DNA of 64,000 nt from Achromobacter pestifer (GCF_902859625.1 NZ_CADIJX010000004.1:372001-436000); one strand, 5' to 3'. Counted from the first letter of the stretch, positions 9,356-18,416 are shown. Translations and numbers: made by a program. The notes: generated by a model from the sequence alone, not told the origin.

Positions 9356-9730
9356 AATGGACTCCTTGCAGTCAGGCGCGACGCGAGTGCATCGCGACAA
9401 AGGAGCGCACGATGCCGCGCGTACGCAACCCCGGCAGACTACCATCAGCCGGAGGGCCGCGCCTAGCCTTGCGCTGCATTTGGTAAACGGCTTTAGAACC
9501 GCTACAAGAAAGCGACAAGCCAATGAGAATGAGTATGCGTACTTGATGCCTTGCATGCGCAAGACAGGCTATATGCGGCCTGGCGGCGGCCAGTGGAAGG
9601 AATCCATGGCGATATCGCCGCGCTATCCGCGCGTGCGTGCGCCGCCCTCGACGTAAAACCCGCTTGAAATCCCCGCAGGCCATCGCGTTGCATATCGGCA
9701 ACCCGAAACACGATTGTGGCCAACCCCCGA
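9356..9730 (-). promoter_or_regulatory. 375-base region upstream of bfr, with a weak Fur-like site
   Basis: No gene was found here. At 9521-9539 the stretch CAATGAGAATGAGTATGCG resembles NATWAT-type Fur hexamers but matches the consensus only in part, about 170 bases before bfr. The rest shows no recognisable element. Confidence 0.3.
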
Positions 9731-10645
9731 TCAAGCGGCCTTGCGCGTGGTCAACCAGATGCCGAATGCGATCGGAACAATGCCCAGCAGATCCAGCCAG
9801 GACACCGGTTCGCGCAGCACAAGCCACCCGAACAACAGCCCCAGCGGCGGCATCAGAAAATGCAGTGCGCTGGCCGAGGTGGCGCTGGCGCGGCCCAGAA
9901 TCATGAACCACAGGTAGTAGCCGCCCATCGACACCGCCACGATCATGTAGGCCATGCTCCACACCAGGCTGGCGGTCAGGCGCGCATCACCCACGTTCTC
10001 GCTCATCAGCGCGAACGGCAACAGCGCCACGGCGCCAGCCAGCGACTGGATGCCCGTCGACGTCCACAGGCCTGCCGATGGCTTCAGGCGCTTGTACAGC
10101 AGCGTGCCTGCCACCAGCGCCACCAAGCCGCCCGTGACAAGCAGCGTGCCGTGCAAGTCCTCCTGCATGCCAGTCAACCGCGACCGCAGCACCAAGGCCA
10201 CGCCAGCCAGCCCAAAACACAGGCCCAGCAGCTTGCGCCAGCTTAGCCGTTCGCCCAGCACCGGCCCCGCCAACACGCCGATCAGCAGCGGATTGGTGCT
10301 GATCAGCACGGCAGTGAACGCGGACGACACGGTGGTCATGCCGGACCAGCTCAAGCCCAGGTAAAGGGCGTTATTCAAGATCCCCAACAAGATCAGCGAG
10401 GCCACGTCGCGCCCGGTCGGACGCTTGCCGTGGCGGCTGACGGCGGCGATCCCCAGCATCAACACGCCGGCAATCAGAAAGCGGATCGTCAACAGGGTCA
10501 GCGGCGGACAGTCCCGCACCGCGATCTTGGCGGCGGCAAACGCGGAACTCCACAAGAAGCAGAATGCGGCGATTGGCACCCAGCTGATGCCCGAAGCGCC
10601 ATTGGCGGTCGAGGCGGCAGAAACGGCGGGCGAGGAGGCCTTCAT
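9731..10645 (-). CDS. EamA/DMT family transporter
   Basis: 304-aa inner-membrane protein of the drug/metabolite transporter superfamily with two EamA repeats and about ten hydrophobic segments (from VPIAAFCFLWSSAFAAAK to GIVPIAFGIWLTT). The conserved FLWSSAF and FTAVLISTNPLL blocks support the family. The start at 10645 is chosen because GGAA lies about five bases upstream; an upstream ATG at 10672 would add nine residues without a ribosome site. It sits between bfd and bfr on the same strand. Substrate unknown. Confidence 0.8.
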   Translation of the reverse strand: MKASSPAVSAASTANGASGISWVPIAAFCFLWSSAFAAAKIAVRDCPPLTLLTIRFLIAGVLMLGIAAVSRHGKRPTGRDVASLILLGILNNALYLGLSWSGMTTVSSAFTAVLISTNPLLIGVLAGPVLGERLSWRKLLGLCFGLAGVALVLRSRLTGMQEDLHGTLLVTGGLVALVAGTLLYKRLKPSAGLWTSTGIQSLAGAVALLPFALMSENVGDARLTASLVWSMAYMIVAVSMGGYYLWFMILGRASATSASALHFLMPPLGLLFGWLVLREPVSWLDLLGIVPIAFGIWLTTRKAA

Positions 10646-10838
10646 CGGGGTTCCAGGAAAGCGTGGCGCCACGCATGCCGCGTGGAGCAGGCATTCTGCG
10701 CGCGCCGCCCGTCAGGCGCAACCCATCGTCCCGCGCCAAGGCCGGTCAGAACGTTCAGAGCAATAGGGGAGTCTTGCGGGAAGAAACGACGCGGCCCGCG
10801 GCATGATGGCAGCGGGCCGGATTGACTGACAGCGGTAC

Positions 10839-11120
10839 TTAGCCTGCGGCGACCAGCGGAATGGGGAAGCTGCTGTTGTTGGCTGCCGCACCCGATTCGA
10901 CCAGGGCAGCGGGCGGATTGACCGGAACCGCGATGGAGCGAACGTCGCACACGCTGGAGCAGCGGCCACCCGGCAGGTATTCGGCGGCGGTTGCCGCGCA
11001 GCAGCCGCAGCACGTCGCCACGCCCAGCTCGAATTGCAGGTCGGACATGGTCGTCGCGCCCCCGTCCACGCTGGCGCGGACTTGGCGTTCGGTGATGGCA
11101 TTACATACGCAAATGTACAT
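10839..11120 (-). CDS. bfd: Bacterioferritin-associated ferredoxin
   Basis: [2Fe-2S] ferredoxin that reduces bacterioferritin to release stored iron. The cysteine pattern C4-x-C6 ... C38-x2-C41 matches E. coli Bfd exactly in numbering. The core (MYICVCNAITERQVRASV to about residue 50) is followed by a 40-residue tail ending PIPLVAAG that is not part of the usual 64-residue protein and has two more cysteines (GGRCSSVC). No Shine-Dalgarno sequence precedes the ATG. Instead a promoter and a Fur-like box run right up to it. Confidence 0.85.
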   Translation of the reverse strand: MYICVCNAITERQVRASVDGGATTMSDLQFELGVATCCGCCAATAAEYLPGGRCSSVCDVRSIAVPVNPPAALVESGAAANNSSFPIPLVAAG

Positions 11121-11156
11121 GCGAATGATTATCGAAAATTATTCGACCGATGGCAA
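11121..11156 (-). promoter_or_regulatory. bfd promoter overlapped by a Fur-like box
   Basis: On the minus strand TTGCCA (11151-11156) and GATAAT (11128-11133) are separated by exactly 17 bases, each 5/6 to the sigma-70 consensus. Seven bases separate the -10 from the ATG, so the predicted transcript starts at the A of the start codon. Bases 11121-11139 match the 19-bp Fur consensus at 12 positions, ten of them consecutive (AATGATTATC), covering the -10. Confidence 0.65.
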
Positions 11157-11211
11157 GCCCCTCGCAATAATAAATTTGCAACGGAATTGTCACGCAAGCC
11201 CTTGAAACAAA

Positions 11212-11235
11212 GGACGAATCTCGGAAGATTCGTCC
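11212..11235 (-). terminator. Intrinsic terminator of rpoN
   Basis: Perfect 10-bp stem (11212-11221 with 11226-11235), loop CGGA, followed on the minus strand by TTTGTTTC. It begins a few bases beyond the rpoN stop. Confidence 0.75.
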
Positions 11236-11241
11236 CTTATT

Positions 11242-12669
11242 TCAGCGCGCCGAGGCCTGCGCCTTGCGCAGCGTTGCGGGGGCAATCCGCAGCGCTTCCC
11301 GGTACTTTGCCACCGTCCGGCGTGCGATGACTATCCCCTGATCGGCCAATTTCTGCATGATCTGGCTATCGGACAACGGTTTGGTGCGGTTCTCTTCCGC
11401 CACCATCTGACGGATGAATGTCTGCACCGCCGTGGCGGACGTCGCGTCCCCGCCGTCGGTGGATACGCCCGCGCCGAAGAAGCGTTTTAGCTCCAATGTG
11501 CCAAACGGAGTGAGCATGTACTTCTGTGTTGTGGCCCGTGAAATGGTGGATTCGTGCAAACCCAGCTCTCCCGCGATGTCTTTCAGGATCAGCGGCCGCA
11601 TCGCCGACGGCCCCTGGCTGAAGAAAGCGGTCTGGCGCTCCACGATGGCCTGGGAGACGCGCAGGATGGTGTCGAACCGCTGTTCAACGTTGCGGATCAT
11701 CCATTTGGCCTGCTGCAACTGGGATTGCAGGCCGGCATGCGCCGATTCCTTCTGGTTGCCCAGCATCTGCGCATACAGCCCGTTGATCTGCAACCGAGGC
11801 ATGGCAGCGCTGTTGAGCGTGACTTGCCAACCGCGCCGGGTCTTGCGCACGATGACGTCCGGCACGGCGTAGTCGGCCGCCGGGACCGTCCAGGCACGCC
11901 CTGGACGCGGTTCCAGGCGCAGGATCAGGGAATGGGCGGCGCGGAATGTTGCCTCGTCGCAACCCACCGCCGCACAGAGGCGGGCGGCATTGCCAGTGCC
12001 CAGCAACGGGAGATGCTGCGCGCAGATCTGCCGAGCACACGCCAGAACGGCCGTGTCGGCCGCTTCGGGCTGGCGCGTCAGGTCTGGGTTGCGCAATTGC
12101 AACAGCAGGCATTCCGCCATGTCGCGCGCGCCGATGCCGACGGGGTCGAATGATTGCAACAGGGACAGCGCGGCGCGCAGTTCATCGATGTCCGGTTCCA
12201 TGTCGGCAGGCAGCCAACCCAGGATCTCTTCAAGCGGCGATCCCAGGTAGCCGTTTTCGTCCAGCTCGTCGATCAGCAATGCCGCCAGCGCGGCATCGCG
12301 AGGCGCGGCGCGCGTCAACATCAATTGCCCCAGCAGATGTTCGCGCAAGGTGTCCGGCCGCGCCGCTTCAGGCAGGCCGGAATCATCATCCGAATAGACC
12401 CCGCCCGAGCCCGGCATTTCGTCCACCGGGGTCTCGCGCTCGGCCGCATGCTCGTCGTCCTGCACGGAGGACTCGCGTTCGGATTCGGCTTGCGCCTCGG
12501 CCGCGGGCGTGTCGTCTTCGCGCTCCAGCAGGGGATTGTCCGCGAGCACTTGCGAGATCTCGGCCTCGAGGTCGAGCGTAGACAACTGCAACAATCGTAT
12601 CGATTGTTGTAGCTGTGGGGTCAGCGTCAGATGCTGGCCAGGTCGCAGTTCTAAAATTGGACGGGTCAT
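11242..12669 (-). CDS. rpoN: RNA polymerase sigma-54 factor
   Basis: Sigma-54, directing RNA polymerase to -24/-12 promoters that need enhancer-binding activators; 475 aa. Region I is recognisable (LRPGQHLTLTPQLQQSIRLLQLS), followed by an acidic linker, the core-binding region, the helix-turn-helix (LHESTISRATTQKYMLTPFG) and the RpoN box ARRTVAKYREAL near the C-terminus. The start 12669 places Region I at the usual distance; 12687 (six residues longer) is also possible. Neither has a Shine-Dalgarno. The common neighbours lptB, hpf and ptsN are absent. A membrane protein gene starts 16 bases away in the opposite direction. Confidence 0.93.
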   Translation of the reverse strand: MTRPILELRPGQHLTLTPQLQQSIRLLQLSTLDLEAEISQVLADNPLLEREDDTPAAEAQAESERESSVQDDEHAAERETPVDEMPGSGGVYSDDDSGLPEAARPDTLREHLLGQLMLTRAAPRDAALAALLIDELDENGYLGSPLEEILGWLPADMEPDIDELRAALSLLQSFDPVGIGARDMAECLLLQLRNPDLTRQPEAADTAVLACARQICAQHLPLLGTGNAARLCAAVGCDEATFRAAHSLILRLEPRPGRAWTVPAADYAVPDVIVRKTRRGWQVTLNSAAMPRLQINGLYAQMLGNQKESAHAGLQSQLQQAKWMIRNVEQRFDTILRVSQAIVERQTAFFSQGPSAMRPLILKDIAGELGLHESTISRATTQKYMLTPFGTLELKRFFGAGVSTDGGDATSATAVQTFIRQMVAEENRTKPLSDSQIMQKLADQGIVIARRTVAKYREALRIAPATLRKAQASAR

Positions 12670-12685
12670 AGGTACAATATTTTGC

Positions 12686-13342
12686 ATGATGAATCTGACT
12701 TCGCCCGCAAGCGCCCGCCAGGACAGCCGACTTATCGGCCAAACCCTGCTGAAACTGGCGCTTCCCCGACTCGTAATGCGCGCGATAGTCATCGCCGTCG
12801 CTGTCGTCCTCTGGTATCTGGTCGCCTCCTGGATACTCGATTTCGGCAAGCGCATGAACTACGACTTCCTGCACTCCCTGGGCCAGCCCACCGTGGACAT
12901 GGTGCAGAAGGTCAATCCGTACCTCTGGTGGGTGGTGGCCGGCATCTGGTCGCTGATCGTCTTCTTCTCGGTTCGCTCCTGGTTTTCGGCCAGCCTGGCC
13001 TCGGGCGCGGCCACGCCGGTCAGCACCGACGTGCTGGCCAACCTGGCCCCAAACCTGTCGGAAGAATCGCTGGGCGTGCTGCGCTGGACCTGGGGCGACC
13101 GCCAAGAGCCCTTCACGGTAGGCGATTTACGCCGCTCGTTGTCTGAAATTCGCCACAATCGCATCAGCAAGATTGCCATGGTGGCGGAACAGGCACAGAT
13201 TTTGGAAGGTTCCGGCAGCCGCCCGGCGCGCGATTCCCGCGACGACGGCCGCCGCGATCCGCAAGCCGCCCCGCGTGTTGAGGTTCGCGGCGAAACCCGT
13301 GGCGACCGCTACGTGGAACCCCGCATCGGCCCGACCCGCTAG
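12686..13342 (+). CDS. Hypothetical inner-membrane protein divergent from rpoN
   Basis: 218-aa protein with two hydrophobic segments (about residues 35-53, AIVIAVAVVLWYLVASWIL, and 80-100, LWWVVAGIWSLIVFFSV) and a charged, Arg/Asp-rich C-terminal tail expected in the cytoplasm. No family was recognised. Two adjacent ATGs (12686 and 12689) can start it. A TACAAT hexamer at 12673-12678 is a possible -10. Because its start lies only 16 bases from that of rpoN, its promoter must overlap rpoN coding sequence. Confidence 0.65.
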   Translation: MMNLTSPASARQDSRLIGQTLLKLALPRLVMRAIVIAVAVVLWYLVASWILDFGKRMNYDFLHSLGQPTVDMVQKVNPYLWWVVAGIWSLIVFFSVRSWFSASLASGAATPVSTDVLANLAPNLSEESLGVLRWTWGDRQEPFTVGDLRRSLSEIRHNRISKIAMVAEQAQILEGSGSRPARDSRDDGRRDPQAAPRVEVRGETRGDRYVEPRIGPTR

Positions 13343-13365
13343 CGCGCAAGTCTCCCATCCGATTC

Positions 13366-13397
13366 CAGGCCGCCGCTCAGGCGGCCTGTTCGTTTCA
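13366..13397 (+). terminator. Intrinsic terminator
   Basis: Nine-bp G+C-rich stem (13366-13374 with 13380-13388), five-base loop, then TTCGTTT, 24 bases after the membrane protein stop. Confidence 0.65.
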
Positions 13398-13529
13398 GTC
13401 GCCCGCCAGCCCCCTCGCCCTATACTGGCCGCTCCAGGCTCGCGCAACCGCGGGCCGCGCACACCATTCCAACTCCACCGGCAGCCGAGACCTGCCGAAT
13501 GCGCGGTCAGCCCTCCTGGAGTTGTACCC

Positions 13530-14507
13530 ATGTTCCGTACCCCCATCCGGTATGCCGCCGGATTGCTGGTGGCTTGTTCGGCCGCAATCGCGTCCCCCTC
13601 GGCCCTGGCCGCCTGGCCTGACAAACCCATCACCTTCGTCGCCCCATTCAGCGCAGGCGGCGCCAACGACCTGGTCGCCCGGATCATCGCGAAAGCGGTC
13701 GGTTCGACCTTGAACCAGGCCGTCATCGTCGAAAACCGCCCTGGCGCGGGCGGCGTCGTGGGCGCGGCGCACGTTGCGCGCAGCGCTGCCGATGGCTACA
13801 CCTATCTGGTCGGCAGCAACGGCACGGTCACCAACAGCCTGATCCGCTCGGATCAGCCCTACAAGGACGACGAGCTGACCCCGGTGGCGCTGTTGTCGAT
13901 CACGCCGTCCGTCATCGTCGCCAATCCGTCCAACCCGGCGAAGGACCTCAAGGATTTCGTCGCACGCGCCAAGCAGGCCAAGACCGACCGCATCACCTTT
14001 TCCACCGCCGGCAACGGCAGCACGCCGCATTTCGTGGCCGAAATGATGAAGGAAGCGACGGGCCTGCCGATTGAGCCCATCGCCTACAAAAGCGGCTCGG
14101 AAGGTGTCACCGCCGTGATCGGCAACCAGGTCGACGCCACCTCGGAAGCGAGCATCGTGACGCTGCCCCTGATCCAGGCCGGCAAACTGAAAGCGCTGGC
14201 CACCACCTGGAACAAGCGCATGGCCAGCGCCCCGGATATCCCCACCACGGCGGAAGCGGGCTTCCCCGCGATCCGCATTGGCCACTGGGCTGGTCTGTTC
14301 GCGCCGGCGGGCACCCCCGCCGATGTGTTGGACAAGATGAATGCGGCAGTCGAGAAATCCCTGCAAACGAAGGAAGTGCAGGACGCGCTGCGTCAGAGCA
14401 GCATCGAACCCGGCGGCGGCTCGCGCGCCAGCTTCGTCGAATTCGCGGCAAGCGAACGCGAACGCCTGGGCAAAGTCGTGAAAAACGGCCACATGCAGAC
14501 GCAATAG
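13530..14507 (+). CDS. Bug/TctC family periplasmic solute receptor
   Basis: 325-aa extracytoplasmic binding protein of the Bug family, many of which bind carboxylates. A signal peptide with an AxA end (about residues 1-28, ending SALAA) precedes WPDKPITFVAPFSAGGANDLVAR, the family start. VENRPGAGGVVGAAHVA and the DVPTTAEAGFP-like segment (DIPTTAEAGFPAI) follow. ATG 13530 is preceded by GGAG eight bases upstream. No TctA/TctB membrane partners are adjacent, as is usual for orphan Bug proteins. It ends just before a terminator. Ligand unknown. Confidence 0.88.
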   Translation: MFRTPIRYAAGLLVACSAAIASPSALAAWPDKPITFVAPFSAGGANDLVARIIAKAVGSTLNQAVIVENRPGAGGVVGAAHVARSAADGYTYLVGSNGTVTNSLIRSDQPYKDDELTPVALLSITPSVIVANPSNPAKDLKDFVARAKQAKTDRITFSTAGNGSTPHFVAEMMKEATGLPIEPIAYKSGSEGVTAVIGNQVDATSEASIVTLPLIQAGKLKALATTWNKRMASAPDIPTTAEAGFPAIRIGHWAGLFAPAGTPADVLDKMNAAVEKSLQTKEVQDALRQSSIEPGGGSRASFVEFAASERERLGKVVKNGHMQTQ

Positions 14508-14526
14508 GCACAAGGCGGCAAACGCG

Positions 14527-14552
14527 GCGGGGCGATCCGCCCCCCGTTTTTC
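14527..14552 (+). terminator. Intrinsic terminator after the Bug receptor
   Basis: GGGGCG-atc-CGCCCC stem with flanking G+C pairs, followed by a run of five T, 20 bases after the stop codon. Confidence 0.7.
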
Positions 14553-14602
14553 CAAACGTTTGTGTTTGCGCTTCGGCGGAAAGTATGTTTGACTAGCAAC
14601 CT

Positions 14603-14737
14603 ATGGCCGCACACCGCACCTCCCTCGCGATTGCCACCGGACGCTCCGCCGCTCCGGTTGCCGGCCTGCGCGCTCGCATCTCCTGCTTCGCCGCGCTATC
14701 GCTATCGCTATACCTACCGATCGGTTGCCGGGCCTAG
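14603..14737 (+). CDS. leuL: Putative leu leader peptide (44 aa)
   Basis: Short open frame lying 170 bases upstream of leuA. Its residues 31-39 read ALSLSLYLP, with Leu at 32, 34, 36 and 38, all encoded by CTA (first at 14696-14698). CTA is a rare Leu codon in this G+C-rich sequence. Four such codons within seven positions is the signature of an attenuation leader, where ribosome stalling on scarce Leu-tRNA alters RNA folding downstream. Weak points: no clear Shine-Dalgarno before the ATG and only a modest promoter candidate (TATGTT at 14584). The stop TAG is at 14735. Confidence 0.6.
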   Translation: MAAHRTSLAIATGRSAAPVAGLRARISCFAALSLSLYLPIGCRA

Positions 14738-14848
14738 TGTCCCCGTGGTAGCTCGGCAGCCACGCTTGCCACACGCGATTTCCCCCTTTTATTTGTGAAT
14801 CCTGCCGGTCAATCACGGCAAACCCTGGCACAAGACCGTCATCCGGTC
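14713..14848 (+). promoter_or_regulatory. Possible leuA attenuator region
   Basis: Just after the CTA codons several mutually exclusive pairings can be drawn: CTACC (14714-14718) with GGTAG (14747-14751), CGTGG (14744-14748) with CCACG (14760-14764), and GTGT (14737-14740) with ACAC (14771-14774). A T-rich stretch, ccccctttt-atttg, follows at 14782-14795. Further short hairpins lie at 14803-14820 and 14834-14848. The pairings fit an antiterminator/terminator switch but none is strong on its own. Confidence 0.4.
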
Positions 14849-14907
14849 ACAAATGCCGCCGAGAGTAGTGCTCCCGGGATTCAAAAGAAACCGATCGAGG
14901 TGTAGTC

Positions 14908-16620
14908 ATGATGCTTGCCAACCCCGCTACCAAATACGTCCCCTTCGCGCCCTTCACCCGCGACTTCTCCGAACGCACCTGGCCCAGCCGCCGCATCACC
15001 AAAGCGCCGATCTGGATGAGCACGGACTTGCGCGACGGCAACCAGGCCCTGATCGAGCCGATGAGCGTCGAGCGCAAGCTCCGCTTCTTCGAGCAACTGG
15101 TGAAGATCGGCTTCAAGGAAATCGAAGTGGGCTTTCCGTCCGCCTCGCAGACCGACTTTGACTTCGTGCGCAAGCTCATCGACGAAAAGCGCATTCCGGA
15201 CGACGTGACCATCATCGTGCTGACCCAGTCGCGCGAAGACCTCATCAGCCGCACGGTGGAATCCGCCGCAGGCGCCAAGCAGGCCATCGTCCACATGTAC
15301 AACGCATGTGCGCCGGCCTTCCGCAAGGTCGTGTTCAACATGACCAAGGACGAGATCAAGGGCATCGCCACGACCGGCACGCGCCTGATCAAGCAATACA
15401 CCTCGCAGCGTCCCGAAACCAAGTGGAGCTACGAGTACTCGCCCGAAGTGTTCAGCACGACCGAACCCGAATTCGCGCTGGAAGTCTCCAACGCCGTGGC
15501 CGACGTGTGGCAACCCACGCCCGACCACAAGATGGTGTTGAACTTGCCCGCCACGATCGAGGCCACCAGCCCGAACCTGTACGCCGACCAGATCGAGTGG
15601 ATGCACAAGAACCTGGCACGCCGCGACAGCATCGTGCTTAGCGTGCATCCGCACAACGACCGTGGCACCGCCGTCGCCGCCGCCGAATTCGCCGTGATGG
15701 CCGGCGCCGACCGTATCGAAGGCTGCCTGTTCGGCAGTGGCGAACGCACCGGCAACGTCGACCTGGTCACGCTTGCCTTGAACCTCTACACGCAAGGCGT
15801 GCATCCGGGCCTGGACTTCTCCGACATCGATGAGGTCCGCCGCTGCGCCGAATACTGCAACCAGTTGCCCGTACACCCGCGCCATCCGTATGCAGGCGAT
15901 CTGGTCTTCACCGCATTCTCGGGCTCGCATCAGGACGCCATCAAGAAGGGCTTCGCGCTGCAACAGGCCGACGCCGTCTGGGAAGTGCCGTATTTGCCGA
16001 TCGATCCGGCTGACCTCGGCCGCAGCTACGACGCCGTGATTCGCGTGAACAGCCAATCGGGCAAGGGCGGCGTGTCGTACCTGCTCGAACAGGAACACGG
16101 CCTGGTGTTGCCGCGCCGCTTGCAGATCGAATTCAGCCGCGCCATCCAGCGCGTCACCGACGAAACCGGCCGCGAAGTCACCGCCGACGACGTGCACACG
16201 ATCTTCAATCGCGAATACCTTGAACAGAAGACCCCGTGGAAGTTGATCCGCCACCGCATCGACGGCAATCCGTCGGCCGGCGAAGGCCAGCACTTCAGCA
16301 TCGAAGCTGAACTCGAATACAACGGCGAACGCCGCATCGTGACGGGCAAGGGCGACGGCGCCATCTCGGCCTTCGTGGCCGCGCTGGATGTGCCCGTGCG
16401 CATCATGGACTACCACGAGCACGCCATTGGCACCGGCACCGACACGCGCGCCGCATCCTATGTGGAATTGCGCGTCGGCGAATCCAACACCGGTTTCGGC
16501 GTGGGCATCGACCGCGACATCGTGACGGCCTCGTTCCAGGCCGTGCTGAGCGCCGTCAATCGCCACATCAATGCAGGCGCCGTGACGGCGGCTGAGCAGG
16601 AAGCCACCGAAGCCGCGTGA
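14908..16620 (+). CDS. leuA: 2-isopropylmalate synthase
   Basis: First committed enzyme of leucine synthesis: condenses acetyl-CoA with 2-ketoisovalerate. 570 aa, the long LeuA type found in actinobacteria and Bordetella-like species rather than the 520-aa enterobacterial type. The HMGL-like TIM barrel carries [15 protein letters not shown] (metal/substrate Asp-Arg), GSGERTGN and the metal His pair in HPHNDRGTA. The C-terminal regulatory (leucine-binding) domain is present (about residues 440-560). GAGG lies seven bases before the ATG. It is not next to leuB, leuC or leuD here. Control by the upstream leader peptide is likely. Confidence 0.95.
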   Translation: MMLANPATKYVPFAPFTRDFSERTWPSRRITKAPIWMSTDLRDGNQALIEPMSVERKLRFFEQLVKIGFKEIEVGFPSASQTDFDFVRKLIDEKRIPDDVTIIVLTQSREDLISRTVESAAGAKQAIVHMYNACAPAFRKVVFNMTKDEIKGIATTGTRLIKQYTSQRPETKWSYEYSPEVFSTTEPEFALEVSNAVADVWQPTPDHKMVLNLPATIEATSPNLYADQIEWMHKNLARRDSIVLSVHPHNDRGTAVAAAEFAVMAGADRIEGCLFGSGERTGNVDLVTLALNLYTQGVHPGLDFSDIDEVRRCAEYCNQLPVHPRHPYAGDLVFTAFSGSHQDAIKKGFALQQADAVWEVPYLPIDPADLGRSYDAVIRVNSQSGKGGVSYLLEQEHGLVLPRRLQIEFSRAIQRVTDETGREVTADDVHTIFNREYLEQKTPWKLIRHRIDGNPSAGEGQHFSIEAELEYNGERRIVTGKGDGAISAFVAALDVPVRIMDYHEHAIGTGTDTRAASYVELRVGESNTGFGVGIDRDIVTASFQAVLSAVNRHINAGAVTAAEQEATEAA

Positions 16621-16719
16621 TCCGCTTTTCGGCATGACATAAGCGCCTGACGCAAACCCGGAACATGGGTTTGCGCGCCCCGGAAGACACACCTCTTTTC
16701 CGTGCGGCCCTGCCAAGAA

Positions 16720-16749
16720 AAAGCCCGCCTTATCTGGCGGGCTTTCTGT
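16720..16749. terminator. Terminator between leuA and the amidase gene
   Basis: Ten-bp stem AAAGCCCGCC (16720-16729) with its complement at 16736-16745, loop TTATCT, A-run before and T-rich after. It can serve both convergent genes. Confidence 0.8.
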
Positions 16750-16765
16750 TTTCAGAAAAGGGCCG

Positions 16766-18094
16766 TCAGCCGCGCGGCCACATATCAGACGCCCCGATGT
16801 CTGGTGCATTGGCGGCCAGCAGGCGCTCGTGGACCCAGGCGCCGATGGTCAGGGTGCGGTAGTCGTCGTAACGCTGCCCGATCAGTTGCAGCCCCACGGG
16901 CAAGCCCTGTGGGCCGGTCGCGAAGGGCAGGTTCAGGCAGGGCAGGCCAAACAGCGTCCAGGCGCGCGAGAATTGCGGATCGCCTGTACCCAGATCGGCG
17001 AACGGCGCTTCACCCGCGGCGCTGGGCGCCAGCACCACGTCAAAGTCCTGAAACCAGCTATTCACGCGCGCACGCGACTCTTCGGCGCGGGCCAGGTTTT
17101 TGATGTGCTCTTCGGCGGTGATCTGCGACCCCGCTTCCAGCATCGCCTGAATCCTGGGGCTAAGCTGCCGGGCATGTTCCAGGCGCTCGAAAGCGAGCGA
17201 CTGCGAGGCTTCATACGCCATGATGTCCGCGTGCAACTGCACCAGCATGCAATCCTGCGAAGGCAGCGGCACCTCTTGCACGAAGGCGCCGGCACGCGAC
17301 AGCGTGGCGGCGGCTTGCGCGAAGGCTTCCTTGGTTTCAGCCTGCGCATGCCGCCATTGCAGCGTGCGACACATGCCGATGCGCGGCTTGCCGTCATAAG
17401 CCAATTCCAGCATGCGCGCATCACGCATCATGACCGACGCAAACAGCGCGACGTCTGGCACCGATCTGGCGAAGCCGCCCACGGTATCCAGGGATTCGGC
17501 CAGGCTTTTCACGCCTGCGCGCGGGATGGCACCGAACGTCGGCTTGAAGCCCACGATGCCGCAGTACGACGCGGGACGGATGATCGAGCCGGCGGTCTGC
17601 GAGCCCAGCGCGAAGGGCACCATGTCGTCGGCGACCGCGGCGGCAGAACCGCTGGAGGAGCCGCCGGGCGTGTAGGCCTCGTTGCGCGGATTGCGGGTGG
17701 GGCCCGCCTGATACGTGGCGAACTCGGTGGTAACGGTCTTGCCGACGACGATCGCCCCGGCGCCACGGCACAGCGCCACGGACGCGGCATCCAGGCCGGG
17801 ACGGTGACGTTCGTAAATGGGGGAACCGTAGCGCGTGGGCAGGTCAGCGGTGTCGAACAGGTCTTTGACGCCGATGGGCAAGCCGTGCAAGGGGCCGCGC
17901 AGCGCACCGCTGTCCAGGACAGCCGCATGGTCCAGCGCCGCCTGCTTTTGCAACGCCGTCCAGGCGTGGATGGTGTTTTCGCGTTGCTCGATGCGGGCGA
18001 AGCAGGCTCGAACCAATTGCACCGCGGTTAATTCGCGCCGTTGCAGCTTGCGCGCGGCTTCAAGCGCGCCAAGTCTGTTTAAGGCAGTAGACAT
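16766..18094 (-). CDS. Amidase signature family amidase
   Basis: 442-aa Ser-cisSer-Lys amidohydrolase that splits carboxamides to acid and ammonia. The catalytic Lys is K77 (IGVKDLFDTAD), the cis-Ser lies in the GGSSSGSAAAVA run (about 144-155) and the nucleophile is probably S170 in GSQTAGSIIRPAS. The RNPRNEAYTPGG block is typical. AGGAAAGG lies close before ATG 18094. It is divergent from the LacI regulator and has no GatB/GatC partner nearby, so it is not the tRNA amidotransferase. Substrate unknown. Confidence 0.88.
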   Translation of the reverse strand: MSTALNRLGALEAARKLQRRELTAVQLVRACFARIEQRENTIHAWTALQKQAALDHAAVLDSGALRGPLHGLPIGVKDLFDTADLPTRYGSPIYERHRPGLDAASVALCRGAGAIVVGKTVTTEFATYQAGPTRNPRNEAYTPGGSSSGSAAAVADDMVPFALGSQTAGSIIRPASYCGIVGFKPTFGAIPRAGVKSLAESLDTVGGFARSVPDVALFASVMMRDARMLELAYDGKPRIGMCRTLQWRHAQAETKEAFAQAAATLSRAGAFVQEVPLPSQDCMLVQLHADIMAYEASQSLAFERLEHARQLSPRIQAMLEAGSQITAEEHIKNLARAEESRARVNSWFQDFDVVLAPSAAGEAPFADLGTGDPQFSRAWTLFGLPCLNLPFATGPQGLPVGLQLIGQRYDDYRTLTIGAWVHERLLAANAPDIGASDMWPRG

Positions 18095-18416
18095 GATCCT
18101 TTCCTCTTTACCGGTGCCGCGCATGACGCGCGACAGCTGAACTACGCACCCGGTCCCCTTGACCGAGGGTCTGCCCTTGCTGGCGCCGCGGCGTGTTCGC
18201 CTTGGCATGCCCGCGGACTGATCCCAACCATTGTGCGCGCCGAGTCAATTAGGAAAAACACCGAAAACACCTTGTTTTCCCGGGTAAACCAACTGCGTCG
18301 CGCCATGGCTTTCTGTTGTTGCGTGCTTATCAGCATAGCGCAAACCCGTGCAATACAAAGGTCATATTTGTCTTGTAAGATGAAATCGTTTTCAGTAAAC
18401 CGACAGCAATAAAGAT
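18095..18416. promoter_or_regulatory. Divergent regulatory region, amidase / LacI regulator
   Basis: 322 bases with no gene. The part next to the regulator is A+T-richer and carries an operator-like palindrome. The part next to the amidase shows no recognised motif. Confidence 0.4.
18381..18394 (+). promoter_or_regulatory. LacI-type operator before its regulator gene
   Basis: TGAAATCGTTTTCA, an almost perfect 14-bp palindrome with the central CG typical of LacI-family operators, 22 bases before the regulator ATG. A second copy precedes the transporter operon at 20320. Confidence 0.65.

Noticed and set aside
9521-9539. Fur box controlling bfr
   Set aside because: Only a partial match to the consensus and about 170 bases from the start; kept as a weak site, not as a finding.
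14881-16809. 642-codon open frame antisense to leuA
   Set aside because: His/Gly/Val-rich shadow of a clear leuA gene; no domain visible.
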